Shown here: one piece after another, positions 42,801 through 55,807 of the stretch | How the letters are laid out: every line of letters starts with the position of its first letter | How positions within the stretch are numbered: position 1 is the stretch's first letter | Assembly (NCBI GenBank): GCA_037349315.1 | Contig: JBAIAC010000007.1 | Span: forward strand, 19,574,501-19,638,500 | Source of the DNA: Chelydra serpentina | Taxonomy: Eukaryota; Chordata; Testudines; Chelydridae | DNA: 64,000 nt | Reading direction: 5' to 3' | Position numbers and translations under genes: made by a program | Notes under the pieces: generated by a model | What the model saw: only the letters and a program-made list of their open reading frames with translations | Database searches by the model: none | What the model was told of the DNA's origin: nothing

Positions 42801-44501
42801 TTTATAAGGGTCTGTGACTACACCACTTTCTTTTAGGTGTGAAACTTAGTTCTGCCCACTTGTGCCATTTAAAGGGCAAGTTGCAAGTCCATATGTGAAA
42901 ATTATTGTACTGTCATTCCTTCAAAATGAACAGAATTATCAATTCTTTAAATCAAAGGTAATCTCTTTTGATCTACATTTAATAGGGCATCTATTTTGAC
43001 TGCTACAGATGTTTGTGATAACGTATAACTAAATCGAGATCCTGACACTTTGGAATTGGACCTTGGTGTTTTCATGAGCATACTCTAAGAGAATGCGAAT
43101 GTGATTTCGAAACCAATTGTTACCAACAAGAAAAAAAGCAGCTTTTTATTATACAATAAAAGTTCAAAATAAAGTGAAATCCAGTTTCAAAAATCGGAGT
43201 TTTATTAGTAAAATAGAGAAGAGGAATGGAACATCCTTTAGCTTTTAAAAAAAGTAAAAATATCAGGTGTCCACGGTCTTTTGTCTATGAACAATCTGCC
43301 CATCTGTGCCAAATTATTAATTAAAAATAGGCCTTAATCAAAGGATGCGTGTTGTGTCCACTTATAAAAGTGTGTGATGCAGAAGTTTCCACAGGCTGAA
43401 TTAGCAGGTGAGAGCACTGTCAATCTGCGACTTGACACTTGCAATATGCTTGTGTCTCAGTTGCACAGTAGCCAGTTTCACAGAGGGGTTGCACGTGCCA
43501 AGAAGGAATTTTTATAAGTCAGTACCAGTAAACTTCAAAACTAGTCCCAATGATGGAAGGGAAAACAGTTCATGAGGTACAGTAAGCATGAGCTAACTTT
43601 TAAAGCCTAGTAAACCAGAGCCAACATGTGCTAGAAGTTGTAATTCAGAACCAGAGGCTGGTGCAGTGGAAATAATACAAGAGGGATGTACTGTCTATGT
43701 GTGTTGCCAAGGTGCTGAACAAAGTGAAGTATGAAGATCTTGATTCTAGGAGATCTGAACAAAGATAGATCAGCAAGTAAAGATATGTATCAAGATCCAA
43801 GATGAGATTAACCTGCCAAATGTGAATGGAACTTGAGGTCCATTTTAATTTGAACTCATTCTATGTAAGACTTTAAAGTAATGCAGTTTTGATTCTTCCT
43901 ATAGAAAATGAACACATGCAAATATCTGTTTGGCTACCTTTGAAGAAAACATGAATGGTGGAAGGTTAGCTGTTTGAGCCCTAGTGAGGACAGGCTAAAG
44001 ACTGAGTCAAAGAAATGTAATTAGGGAGAATGAAGTCTTAAAAGGAAAGATAGTAATATGCAATATGGGGAGAGCAGTATGTAGAATATTGGGTGACACT
44101 CTCAATAGCAAGAGGTCACCAATGGGCAAAGTTTTAATAAAGTTAGAAGTACCCACCTAGGATTTCACCCGTAGATCTTAAAGGAAGGAACCATGAAAAC
44201 GGATAGACATTTTAGAGTAAAACCACCACAACCCATAGGATACTTTGTATCAGGCATACACAGAAAATGGTAGAATAAAATCATTCTCCATATATGGAGA
44301 TTTTAAGCTATTTTGCCACTGGTGGGCTTCCTTTCAAGTGAGCTTTGCTGCTGCACAGTACTAGATACTCCACCCATCAAAACCATATAGGGTCATTGTC
44401 ACAGATATAGTAATTTCTTGCAATATGCTTGGAAACCCTTATTGAATTGAGTGTTCATATCTTTGGGGTTTATTGTAGTAAATGCAAAGTTTATGTATTA
44501 C
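39883..44501. other. Long unannotated stretch
   Basis: No gene, element end or tandem array beyond a short GGTT run at about 40427-40445 and a short AAAC run near 41005-41020. Several 60-100 codon frames exist on both strands but none has domain-like sequence. Confidence 0.35.
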
Positions 44502-45275
44502 TGTGAGCCAGGACTGTATGCAACCGCTCTAGGGAGAGATATAGTGTAAAGCCTGGATGATCAAAGCACTATATTGAACAACAATGTGCTACACAATAAT
44601 GGACTTTTGGGACAATGCGTATGAGGAGGATTTCCTGGGATATATCTAGAGGGAAGTGAATTCAAATTCCCCACCACCAGTTATGCAAAAACCCTGCCGT
44701 TAGAAGCTACCCCCTGAGGCGTGAGCCATTGTCTGCTGATTACCTATTACATGAGGCCAAGATCACAGGCCCAAGCTGTTTAAAGGAAAGATTGAACCAT
44801 TCATGATTGTTCTAATTCTGAATCTGAGATAGTTATGAACTTGTAACCATGGGGAAAACACAGTTGTGGGTTTAGACCAGAGCCTGAGAGTGACTTTTGA
44901 TAAGCTTTTCAGCTTGCCTGTAGGTTCTTTCTATTATTTCTAATATGTGTTCCTTGTAATGCATTCAACTTACACATGAATGTGCTTGCTTATTTGGCTG
45001 TGAGGGTAAATTATAACTGAGGGCCGTTATATTACTCATAACCTCCGGAGAGAAAGCAATGCACAGACACTGGCCTGTTTGGGCAGTCTGGCTTTCTGGG
45101 TATATCACAGTGTAGGAAGGGAACTGTGCAGCCTGGAAAAACCCCGGTCAAGATGGAGAGAGATGTGCATCTCTTTCCAAGAGAGGTGGTGGTTGAGGGG
45201 CTAGGAGCCTAGAGTGGGTGCCCTGAAGGGACCACAGAGGGGGAATACAGGTACAGTTGTACCTGAGTTGTGACA
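44502..45275 (+). mobile_element. Possible solo LTR, 774 bp
   Basis: Begins TGTGAGCCAGG and ends GAGTTGTGACA, with moderate GC and no ORF. Internal CTGTTTAAAGG and an AT-rich ATGAATGTGCTTGCTTA stretch could be promoter and processing regions. There is no matching TSD (ATTAC left, CTCAT right) and no AATAAA, so the boundaries are guesses. Confidence 0.3.
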
Positions 45276-47079
45276 CTCATATCTTTAATAAGGACACCTA
45301 CATACAGTAGATGTAGCAAGGTATATACCAGGAATGCCATGCTATGCCATGCAATTTTTAATTAAAAGGTGAAACAATCCTTATGGCATTACTGTTTGTT
45401 TTTCTTTATTCTTCATCCACCCTCTTCGGACTGTAATATATCTGTTATCACACTTACCACTTATGTTTTTTATTTGATCACGTGTAAGAGTATGTCTATC
45501 CTATGAAATGATGGTTATACTGCATGTGGTTAGGTACTAATCAGCCAGTGTGTGTATAAATATCATACTGCTAGCTATGCTTATGAGTAGTACCATTCAA
45601 AAAGTCTACCTTTTAATTAAGTAGATTCATACATAATGCTTCCGACGAAATAGAATCACGTGGCATCCAGCAGAGGACATGTGTTTAGTGTCAGTGAGTC
45701 ATTGCACAGAAATACAGGTCACTAAAACTGCAGGACCCAATAATTTTTTTCAACTACCCGTTGACAGAACCAAAAAACCAATATTTGGTCCCAACATCTC
45801 TCAGGTTTCTTTGTTCTACTCTGCAAAATGATCTTGCAAACTGCACCCGTCAGTCACTCTCCCATGTAGCATGGTGATTTGTTGTAGGAAAATACCATGC
45901 CTGCTTTACAGTTTTGAAGAAAGAAAATTGCCATATTTTGCAACTGAGCTGAGAAAAACATACATCTCTATTGGGGAAAGGTGGCATGTTCCTTTCCACT
46001 GTATGTATTCAAGCAGCAACTTTAAAAATGCCATATTCTCTGGGCATTCTGAGATGCGATATTATCTGCAATTGTGTGTTAATAAATAACCCATACTGAA
46101 AACAGACTGAAGTTGCTAATAGATCCAATTGGAAGGAAGCATTAGACTTGTTGAGACCCAACAGGATTCCATACAATCCATAATAGACAATGCTATAAAC
46201 TGCACATAGGCAACTGACTCTCCAAAATCTCCATTTGTTTATTTTACTGAGGGCAAATGAAATACACACGTGCTTAAGAACCCAAGAAGGCATTCATTTT
46301 TCTTATAATCCAATTTATTCTATTACTAAATAGTGCCAAAGGTAATGCTGAAGTGATCAGGTTAAAATTTATGTAAGCTGAAGCAAAGAGGTGGCTTAAT
46401 TGAATAAGTGCACTTAACTCATTAACCTTGTGCTGCTAGGACTAATCAGTATGAACCCCGTGTTGCTAATAATCACAAAGGCAGCAAAGTTCTGCTTCTT
46501 ACTTATGCCCAGAAAAGGAGAAGGGGAAAAACAGGGAGAACGGAGGAGAGAGAGAACGAGAGTATTCTCGATTTAGGAATGAAGAAATGGGCTAAACATG
46601 AAGTAAGCACTTCTAACAGAAAATCTTGCATTAATACAAAGCTGCTTTTTCCTCCCACTCTGAACAGAAGTTATTAGTTAAGAAGCAGAGTGGACAGCTG
46701 CTGCTTTTGTTGTCATGAGTTATGGGAATGTGGGAAAGATTTGGCAGTTTCAAACAAGAAGGAAGCAATACTGTAGATCAAAGACCCATGACCCTGTTTG
46801 AATTGCCTTGATATAATGAGGCATGGCTAAAGAGTGGTGTCACAACTATCTTGGTTCCCAACATTGTTCAGAATGGAGGGACAAGAAGAACAGACCATCC
46901 TTAAATGTCTGGGACTCCCTAGAGTGTGATTAGTGATCTACATAACAGGTTTGAAGCACCTAGGATTCCTGGATCCACTCTTTCAAATTCTGGTGGAGCC
47001 AATTCAGTTCTTAATCTTTGTGGAGAAGAGAAATTGAGTTCTGTGAACACCTGAAAAATGATGTCATCTCTATTTGGAC
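45276..47079. other. Unannotated stretch with a purine-rich run at 46505-46575
   Basis: 46505-46575 is mostly A and G (GAGAAGGGGAAAAACAGGG and similar). Nothing else recognised. Confidence 0.4.
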
Positions 47080-47240
47080 TGGACAGGACATTAAAGATTC
47101 TGTGGCACATTTCATAAGAGGAGAGATTCGCTCTGGTTTCCAAAGCCAAAAAAAGTGGCTGCATTTCAGTGGTGCTATATGTATAAACTTTATAAAGCAG
47201 GATGGGATCCTTAGAGATGAAAGGCACTATTAAAATAATA
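47080..47240 (+). mobile_element. Old SINE tail
   Basis: AGTGGCTGCATTTCAGTGG, then GGGATCCTTAGAGATGAAAG and GCACTATTAAAATAA is the typical order of an ancient CORE-SINE/L2-type tail in sauropsids. Confidence 0.45.
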
Positions 47241-47349
47241 CATTTTAAAATATATTACAGCAGGAACAGGAGCATCTGTTGGAGCTAAGTTTGCATAATG
47301 CTTGCCATTCTAGTCTCTCAGCTACTCATATAAAATAATAACAGTATTA

Positions 47350-48080
47350 CCTCCCAGCTGTCCCAGGGCCTGAATGACATCAATGTCTGCAGGAAGACTG
47401 CAAGCTGAAGCTAAACCTAGGCAAAATGGACAGGATGTTACTGTGAAGACTCATTTGCCAAATCCCATCATGGCTGTAACTCTAGGGGTTCTACCTTCAG
47501 AACCTTAAATCTGTAGCCTGCTGGCCATAGTGATCCTGGCATTTGTGACCTCCAGCCTTGCACTCTACCTGGCAGTTGCAACAACAGCCCCTAAAAATCT
47601 TGCTTCATCATGATGCACTCAAATGCTAAGCAACACAGAACAATCTTCAAACATCATGCCACTGCTCTGAATAATGTAAAGGCTCCCTATAGAATGCCTT
47701 ATTAAATTCAAAGTTCTGGTCCTAACCTTCAGTACCCGGCCTAAGCCGGGGAAGCTAATGATCCAACCAGAGGACCAAATTCGGTGATGTGCCACCTGAG
47801 GAACGTTGCTCATACGCTACGAAGAAATGGGTTGAACCTAGACAACTTCACAGACACCCAGTCTCTGCATGACTATGACCTTTTATGACAGCTTTGAACC
47901 CCAGGTAAAATGGAGTGAGCAATTGCAACGGTGAGACTGAAATCAGGCTATCAGAGCTTTCTTGGTGGCTTGCCTTTGGCATCCCATGACCCAGGAACTC
48001 CCTTCCATGAGAGATTAAATTGATCACCATCCTCACTACCTTCATGGTGAAATGAAAAATGTATCTGTTCATCATAGCTT
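47350..48080 (+). mobile_element. L2-type LINE remnant (RT and C-terminus)
   Basis: Plus-strand frames, with shifts and stops, give a CLNDIN...LKLNLGKMDRMLL block, then IKFKVLVLTFSTRPKP and, near 47985-48065, PRNSLP-EIKLITILTTF and YLF. These follow the order of the L2 ORF2 C-terminus (LKLN.DKTE, FK.LVLTFKAL, WNSLP.EI...SL..FK..LKTYLF). Heavily decayed, much older than the CR1 copies. Confidence 0.6.
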
Positions 48081-50022
48081 ATTAGTAAAAATGATACTAT
48101 ATTAAAAATAAACCTAACTTCACATCTAGGCAAGGAGGAGTCAGACTACAAGATGGACCCATTTGAATTTTGGAAGGTGTAAACAGTAAAATTTTAAAAA
48201 TGATATAAATGCATATTTTCATGTATAGAGACAATACGTATACAAAAGTCAGTATATCAACCAATGCAGCACAGCATATTTCTAGTCAATGGCTTTCAAG
48301 CAACATTTATTATAAACCCAAATGGGGGAGGGGGAATAGCATATACTCTTTTTTTTAGATTTTATACTTAATACGTACTGTACCTTTAATGCACATTAGC
48401 AATTGAAAATATGGAATGTGATGATTCCCTATTCATTAGGAGATGCACATTACTGGCAAGTGCTGAGCCAGATTTCCAATTGTGGCATCTAAATAGATGA
48501 ACGCATGTCTCCAAACTGAGTCCAGATAGATATAGTTGCATTTTAATATTTTAAAGTGAAACATGACATTATTTATTTAGTATTTTAATATTGAAGTATG
48601 CCCAGTAAATCCTTCAATAAAACCATTTTTTACTTTAAGACTGGTGTGTTTAAAGACAGTCAGATGTGGCCAATGTCAGTAAATGTGTTAATAGGGTGGT
48701 TGACAGCTCCTGTGGAACAGTTTGGGACAGCTGCATTATTGGTTCATGAAGCATTTCTTTAAATATTATGAGTGACAACAAACCTGGAAATGGTGCAAGA
48801 AAGGCGTGTCCAATCCATGAAGATAGCTCTTGTTTGAATTCTCCAACACCCAGACTGTTATGCAATTAACCAGCATCCCTTCTGTACTGGAACTGCATGT
48901 TACATTATTGAACTGTCTTGCTGGGAACTTAGGTACACTGCTTCTTATTACCAAAACAATCTGACTTGAAATTATTAGATGTTTCCTTTGCACAGTGTCA
49001 GGTTTTCGGCCTGGTGGTGGGAGGACAGGGTGGCAAAGGAGATAGATTGAAGGGGGTTAAGAGATTGGGGTATGGAGAAAAGAGTCATAGAGGGATAATT
49101 ACTGTTTTCTCCCACCCTATGCTTTACTCTAAAGTAACCTAATTTTTCCTAAGATTCTTAGTCACTTTTGCCAGAATGATAGGCACTTACACAGCCTGTT
49201 CATTAGGATGGGGATGTTAAAATCAGTAGCCTGTAAGGTCCATGTGTATAGTAGTAGTATGTGACTTAATAATATACTTTAGTATCATATATGTTCTAAA
49301 GATAAGGGGAAAAGCACATCCCATTAAATCAAGTGTGATTTACAGCCAAGTTAGGGTCACGTCTCTTGAGGGTACTGCTATACTCAGAGGACGAGTAAGA
49401 TGCTTTAAAAATTGCCTGGCCCTTTATTTTTTCCTGCAAAGTACCAAAAGGTTCATTTAAGGTTGGAGATAGTTGAATAGAAATTTTCAGCTTTCCAGTT
49501 TGCTCTTTTCTTTTGGGACAGCGGAGGGTGGCAATGCCTGGAAGAGGAAGGTTTCCAGGGGCCCAAAATAAGGTGACAAAAGAAAAAGAGAAGAGGTGAA
49601 TAAATATCATCCAGGGCTGTAGATTATATCAGTTTAAATAAAATAGATAATGTGTGCCCTGAGAGTTGACCTTTACCTTAAAAAGGAAAGTTATATTTCA
49701 GACCTTATTGCCTCATATTGCTTCCTTGTGTTTATTTGTACTGAAAGTAATATGGTTAATGCTCTACAACAAACACCGAGCATTTATTCCATTTCTCTGC
49801 ATGCAACTGCTCTCAAATACCATTGTGATACTTAAAGCAGTTTAACTTGCCATTCCCCTATAAAGTTGCCATTCTGTCACAGAGCTTAAAAGAAGTAGGC
49901 ACTCAGATCTTGCATTTTGCACTCTCCATTTACCACCCAAACAGGGTATTTGTGGGGGGACGGGGACAGAGCACTGCAGGAAAAAACTGCCTGTGCCATT
50001 GTATCTGACTCATGCCTTACCT
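48081..50022. other. Unannotated stretch
   Basis: No gene or definable element seen. T-run at 48348-48358. Confidence 0.35.
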
Positions 50023-50195
50023 CAGTGGTTCTCAACTGTGGTCCACCGCTTCTTCAGGGAAAGCCCCTGGCTCGCCGGACCGGTTTGTTGACTTGCCGCG
50101 TCCGCAGGTTCAGCCGGTCATGGCTCCCACTGGCTGCGGTTCACCGCTCCAGGCTGTGCTGTCCGCTTCGTCCCACAGCCCCCATTGGCCTGGAG
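50023..50195 (+). mobile_element. hAT-type MITE, left half only
   Basis: Starts with the hAT terminus CAGTGGTTCTCAA. The internal GGTTTGTTGACTTGCCGCG, then CTCCCACTGGCTGCGG and CCCATTGGCCTGGAGC, is a GC-rich self-complementary design. The right half and terminus are missing where the next hAT element begins. Confidence 0.65.
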
Positions 50196-50671
50196 CCACC
50201 TTACAGGGCCGTCCCACAACATTTTGACACCTGAGGCGGGGAGCTCAAATGACGCCCCCATGTCCCCTCGCTTGGGCCACAACTTTGAAAGGTCTCAATT
50301 CTGCCTTCTTCCTGTTCTACTCCTCTCACGGTACTGCTCTGCTACCTACTCCAATAAAGGAGAACTAAGAACTTAAAATGCCTTGTTCAAACATTTTAAG
50401 TAACACTTAACTTTCAAATGCCTGAACAACAAATGTAACTTTTCTTGTCCTGCATAGTAAACACTGGCATTTTTATCTCTTTGAATAATCAAAGTGGTGC
50501 TTTCCGTGCCTTTTTGATTGCAAAGATTTGAACAGCTTCCTGAAGGTCCACAGTCTGGGCCAGATCATGCTCTATTGAGATGGTTGCAAGGCTGACCAGC
50601 CTCTCCTGTGTCATTGTGGAGCGAAGATGTGTTTTTATTAACTTCAGCTTGGAGAAACTGCATTCTCCACT

Positions 50672-50963
50672 CAGTAGCATAGCTGGGGGGGAGCAGAAGC
50701 GGCGCCTTAAAAAGGAAGTGGCGCCTTTTTTTAGCAGAGCTTTTTTTTTAAGCGCTGCTTCTTGCACTCACCTGGCGGCGCTCCGGGTCTTCAGCGGCAT
50801 TTCGGTGGCGGGTACCACCAAAGACCCGGAGCGAGTGAGGACCCACCACCGAAGTGCCATCGAAGACCCGGAGCACCACCAGAGGTGCCGCCGGGTGAGT
50901 ACAGGGGGAGGCACCTTTTTATAGCGCCGCTCCCCCTGTGCTCTGGACCTGCCTACGCTACTG
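50672..50963. mobile_element. hAT MITE, 292 bp, nested
   Basis: Ends CAGTAGCATAGCTGGGG and, reverse-complemented, CAGTAGCGTAGGCAGG; TSD TCTCCACT at 50664-50671 and 50964-50971, identical. Central part has inverted GGTCTTCAGCGGC/AAGACCCGGAGC words. It splits the GECSFSK block of the host transposase. Confidence 0.95.
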
Positions 50964-51413
50964 TCTCCACTGGCAACTGATACAGGAAGTGTTAGAAGTA
51001 TGCGCAGAGCAACAAAAGCATTTGGAAAGAGGGTGGTCATCTTATTTGTGCACATATATTCCAGAACAGCCTTTGGAGTTGATCCTGCTGAAATGTATCT
51101 TGAAAGGGCTTTCAGTTCATCACCTAAATCACTTGCATCAATATTGCCCATGTCATCACGTGTCAACACTGTCTCTAGTGCCCTGAATTGCTGGTGTAGG
51201 TCTTCTTCAGGTACAGTGAGGAGTTTTGGAATATCATACAACATCCCAAATATACTGCTGTGTTCCTTGAGCCGTAGGAAACGTTCTTCAGCTGACTGTA
51301 TTGCACAATCTAGCACCTGGTCAAAGAATTCAACTTTGAATTGTTGTTTGGGATCTCTTATGGGATTATCCCGTGCCTCGTAATCAAAATGTCTTCTTCT
51401 TCGGTGACTTGTA

Positions 51414-51533
51414 GGGTGACCAGATGTCCCGATTTTATAGGGACAGTCCCGATTTTTGGGTCTTTTTCTTATATAGGCTCCTATTACCCCCCACCCCCTG
51501 TCCCGATTTTTCACATTTGCTGTCTGGTCACCC
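51414..51533. mobile_element. MITE, 120 bp, nested
   Basis: Ends GGGTGACCAGATG and, reverse-complemented, GGGTGACCAGACA; internal repeats of GTCCCGAT. Flanks GACTTGTA (51406-51413) and TTCTTGTA (51534-51541) agree at 6 of 8. It stays open in the surrounding minus-strand frame, so it adds 40-odd spurious codons. Confidence 0.85.
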
Positions 51534-52378
51534 TTCTTGTATTCTTGAATGGGTGGGAAAATAGCTTTTCCTGGATCATCTAGACTTAAGGAACTAAACT
51601 CAGCAGCAGCTGTTTCTTGCGCCTCTGCCATACTCTTCTCTGATCTCCACTTTTCTTCAGGAAAATTTGAGATGGAGATATGGATGCTGCAGTAGCTGCT
51701 AGGTCACCTGCACTCTGACTAACTTGAAGATCAGGCATCTCTTCACCAGTCACATCCTCGCTGGGACGAGAAGTCTGACTGTGAACATTTGTGTCTATGT
51801 ATCTCAGGAGAGCTCCTTCCTACTTAGATAGAAAAGCTTCCGTTGTTTTCTTTCTTTTTCTGAATGCTGCCCCAGAGGGGCGTTTTCTTCTTTCACTCAT
51901 GACTGCTGTTCTTTGCCAGCTATAGTGGCTCTCAACACTCAATTGAAGGGGACAAATAAGCAGGCTGGTAGCAGGGCCTGAGTGAGGGAAGATATCAACA
52001 TCTTAAGGGCCTAACTGGCTCCTACTACTTCAGTGGACTGCCTGTTCTCTTCAAGTGGGTTCAAGGAAGCAGCAGGAACCAGGAAGCTCCCTGAGAAGCT
52101 GGTGTTAATCAGTCCAGGCTCCTGGGGGTGCTAGAGAGTTACATAAGAGGCTCCTCCTTCTCTCTCCTGCCTGCCTGTTATGTCTCTTGTGCCCTCCTTC
52201 CTCCAGCACAGCACTCCACCATCTCTGTGCATCTAGAGCAGAGAGAATACATATGCACCAGCACAGACACAATTTTCTACACTCTGGATCCTAATGGCGC
52301 CCCCCACCCCCCTCACAGTCTGACACCTGAGGCATCTGCCTCAGTTTGCTTCATGGTAAGGCCAGCCCTGCCACCTTA

Positions 52379-55300
52379 TAACCCTGTCCCTCCTCCTCCA
52401 ATGTCCGATCTCCTGGCCATGGCCTTTCCTGATGCTTCAGAGGAAGGAGTTTACCACCCCCACACACACCGAATACATTGGAGGGAAAATAAAAACACAT
52501 TCCTGACTCCTGCAGGTGCTCTGCTGAAAACCTGAAGCATGAGCTTCAAGTATTACAACAGTTCCCCTTCTTGGGGCTTGGTATGGCCCTGTGCCTCTGT
52601 GGTGTACTGTCCAAAAGCGGATCCAGACAAGGAATTAGATGTTCAGGCCCATTTGGTATGCCGTGCACTGCTCTAGCAACTTGAAACAAACCAGCTGTGA
52701 ATTTACCTTGTGTCTCTGAATCCTCCATCAGTGCAGAGCCAACAGTCACCTCTATGCTACCATCCCTTCCCTCTGCAGCCTCTAATAAGGGAGCATGGCT
52801 ATGGACAGGTGAGTGAGTGTCTGGAATAGAGTTGGGTAGCAATGTTTTTTCCGTCCCAGGCGAATTTTCAAGATTTTGGAATTTTTTCTTGAATCAAGAT
52901 GAAAAGTGGAAATCTTGAAAATGTTGCAGACAGATAATCTGAAAAACAATAGGATCAGGTGAATCAAAGTATTCATTTAGATCATTCCTAAGCATTTTTC
53001 TTTTATTACAATCTTTAAAAAAAAGTTTAAATATAAATTATCAAAAAATTCAAAATGAAGTCATTTTGAACCACAAAAGAAAACTGATTGTTTTGAAAAT
53101 GTCAAAGCAGGATATGTTAAACAATTTAAAAACTTCAAAAAAGTTTGGGAATTGGGAGATTTGTCAAAATCATCTCTTTCCTGTGAAGCGTTTCAATCTC
53201 AATGAATCAGCATTTCCTTGACATATAAAAATCAAAAATGTTTCATTGGAAAATTCCCCAAAAGCCCTAGCCTGGAGTATCCCTAAACTCTAGTGACCTC
53301 TGCCTGCCAGCACGGCATCTTGGCCACCGTTCCAGTTGATGCAACTTAGAGCAGATTTAGAAGTGCTCTTCCAACCACCTGGCAGATAAGGATCATGTAC
53401 TGCAAAGTTGGCTCATAATATTTCTGGGTGTCAGTTGGACAGTCCCGAGGATCTGTCCCATGGACTTAAAGTTTTCACCTATTCCATCACTTGGCTTTTC
53501 TAGTCTATGCAGGTTCTTAATCTGCCCACATCACCGTAGTACCTGAACACCTTGCAGTAGCATGACTAACATCTGTCACATGTGCTTTGTTCCCTTTTTC
53601 ATCCTCTCCCCAGAGGAGAAATTGTGTGTGCAATGTAGTGTTTTGGTTTGGGACATCATTTTAACACATCCATCATCATATATCATGTTGCCTTTTTACT
53701 AGCCAATGCAGCAGTAGCTTTTATCCTGGAAGATGTCAGCTTCCCTCGAAATTGCTGTGGACACCCTTGGTTTCCAAGCACACCCCTCTCAGCAGCATTC
53801 CTGTCCCAGTAGGTCCTGAGCTCTGGTTATCCACCTGGCAGTGCATTTTGTTGCTGCAGGCCAGCAGGCCAATCTAACATAAGCTTATGAGAATTCTCTG
53901 TGGAGATGACAACATGCAAGATATTCACTAAGTGACTGGGCACCTCTGTTGCTAATTAATTGGCTAAACCATGAAAAGAGCAGAGCTTTTACCACTGAGG
54001 CTACTGTGGTGCCCTGTAGACATAGCCCTGTCTCATCGGATGCTTTCAATATTGCATCTGATTTGAGGGAGGCTAATCCCACTGCTGTTCATCTAGGTCA
54101 CAGGTACACACACCTCTTCCAACATAAACAGCCGCTGAAATGGCCTGTGAAGTAATTACTGACCCTCAAGGGGGGAGAGAGGCCCTGCTGGGTTGTTCAT
54201 GTTTCTTCATAACATATTATATGTGCCCCACTAACTTCCTTTCTGTGGACAGCAACATAATGAACCTCCTAGTTGAATTTTCAACACTGCAATAACAACA
54301 GGTTTAGTGATTTTTTCCCCCCTTTTGAATTTCACACACACAAAAACTAGAGACTAGACTGATGAAAAGAGTTGTTCTTTATTAGGGGCCTGACTCAGAG
54401 CAAATAGTACCTGAAGTGAGTATTCCCATTAAAGTCAATGGCATTACTCATGGATTAGGGGATATTATCATTATTTATTATTTCTATTACAGTAGAGCCT
54501 AAAGGCTTCAACTAAGACAGGCAAAGGGTGAAAGGGGAAACGGGCATAGAGAGGTGATGAGAGTGGCCCAAAGTTGCAAAGCAGGTCAGTGGCAGAGGAA
54601 AGTCTCCTGACTGACACCAACTCTAGTGTCCTATATATTGGTTATGCTGCTATTACACCAGAATAAGGGTATCAGACTCTGGCCATAGATGAATGCAGGA
54701 GCTCAGTATGGAAGTATGAGAGAACAGAGCAGAATGCATTGTGTTTTCAAATACATTTCTTTTTGTCAGGATCAACTGAAAGTCTTTAAGAGGTTTGGAG
54801 ATTTTTAATATAGACTATATTACTATATCTGTGAAAGATCTGTGTTAGTACAGGTAGGGATCAGAGCGAGATAAAATGTCCACAATGAAACCCCAAATCA
54901 TATGAAACACATCTAATTCATGTTTTGTTCAAAACTTATAGCTCAGATCAATTGGAAGGCTTCTTTAAGGTTCCTGAGGCTTTCTTTAAGGCCTGGGCCC
55001 CAGTTTCTAATGAATCGTTGACAAGTTATATTTTTGCAAAGAAATCATGTGAAATTTGTACCATGAAAATATTTGTAAATAGTTTTCTTTGTTTGAAGCA
55101 ACCAATGGTTAGAAAAGGTGAAGCCAAAAGGAGAAGTAGTTAGTACAGTAAATGCCTGGAGCAGAGTATAAACCAGGTAGCAAAATTGGTACTATGGAGA
55201 TCAAGCATAACCTCTAAAAATCTGCTACTTTGCTACTTAAGGGACTGCAGCAGCATCATAGATGTTTTGACCATATATCTGATCTGTCCCATGATGAGAG

Positions 55301-55799
55301 AAGAATGTTGGAATTAGATTTGATAGATTGTATATCAACCTTTATATGCTTGTTACTATTTGTTACTGGGGCTTTGTCAGGGAAAGAAGGAATGAAAATA
55401 TCATCCCTTGTTCTGGGCACTTCATAGATGAGAGAACCTACCTCTGTGGGTGGTTAGAAGCTGACTTATTATTAGTTGGACTTGCTGAAGGCAAGGTGGG
55501 GGGCAAGGAAGATTTCCATTGGCTTCAATAAGCTTTGGATCAGGGCCAGAGAGAGAGAGAGAGAGATCTGAGAAAGTACAGTCAGTAGGGTTAGGTACCT
55601 TCTGAATGTGATGGGAGTGGGATGTGATTTTTACCTGCTGCTAAGCGCCAGGCTAAAATTCTGCCCATTCAGTCTACTGCCATTGCAATTATTAATGTTT
55701 GTGTGGTGTAAATAAAGTTGCTGCCTTGACTTTCTGGTAATGAGTTGCACACCTGAGGCCTATACAGAAACATCAGCGTGTGCTCCACAGCTATGCAAT
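52379..55799. other. Long unannotated stretch with old repeats
   Basis: 52850-53270 is A/T-rich self-complementary old repeat. 54375-54465 is a foldback remnant with TTAAAGTCAATGGCATT. 54500-54640 looks like a MIR-type SINE on the minus strand (GAGAGGTGATGAGAGTGGCC, then GCAGAGGAAAGTCTCCTGA). 55548-55566 is a (GA)n run. No gene seen. Confidence 0.4.
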
Positions 55800-55807
55800 C
55801 CTATAGT

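Larger units (their letters stand above)
50489..51900 (-). pseudogene. hAT transposase remnant (N-terminus fused to C-terminal dimerisation region)
   Basis: Begins at ATG 51900; frame broken early. From 51631 an open frame reads MAEAQETAAAEFSSLSLDDPG, runs through a MITE, then FDYEARDNPIRDPKQQFKVE, FDQVLDCAIQSAEERFLRL and FGMLYDIPKLLTVPEEDLHQ, into the second MITE. Beyond it come GECSFSKLKLIKTHLRSTMTQERL and VSLATISIEHDLAQ, the hAT dimerisation domain. The TTF finger and the DUF4371 core are deleted. Long frames across this region owe part of their length to MITE sequence and are not a novel protein. Confidence 0.8.
50204..52370 (-). mobile_element. hAT transposon, second copy, internally deleted and twice invaded
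   Basis: Ends CAGGGCCG (50204) and, reverse-complemented, CAGGGCTGGCC (52370); perfect 8-bp TSD. The minus strand keeps the leader, N-terminal codons and the C-terminal third of the transposase, but lacks the zinc finger and catalytic blocks seen at 1-6849. Two short MITEs with their own TSDs sit inside (50672-50963, 51414-51533). Without them it is about 1.75 kb. Confidence 0.93.
50196..52378. repeat. 8-bp TSD of the second hAT copy
   Basis: CCACCTTA at 50196-50203 and at 52371-52378, identical. Confidence 0.9.

Noticed and set aside
46919..47233. Frames on both strands of about 70-100 codons
   Set aside because: They overlap an old SINE-like tail and have no domain-like sequence.
50768..51631. 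A 287-codon frame that looks like a novel protein
   Set aside because: It joins hAT transposase remnants with sequence from two inserted MITEs; each boundary coincides with a visible TSD.
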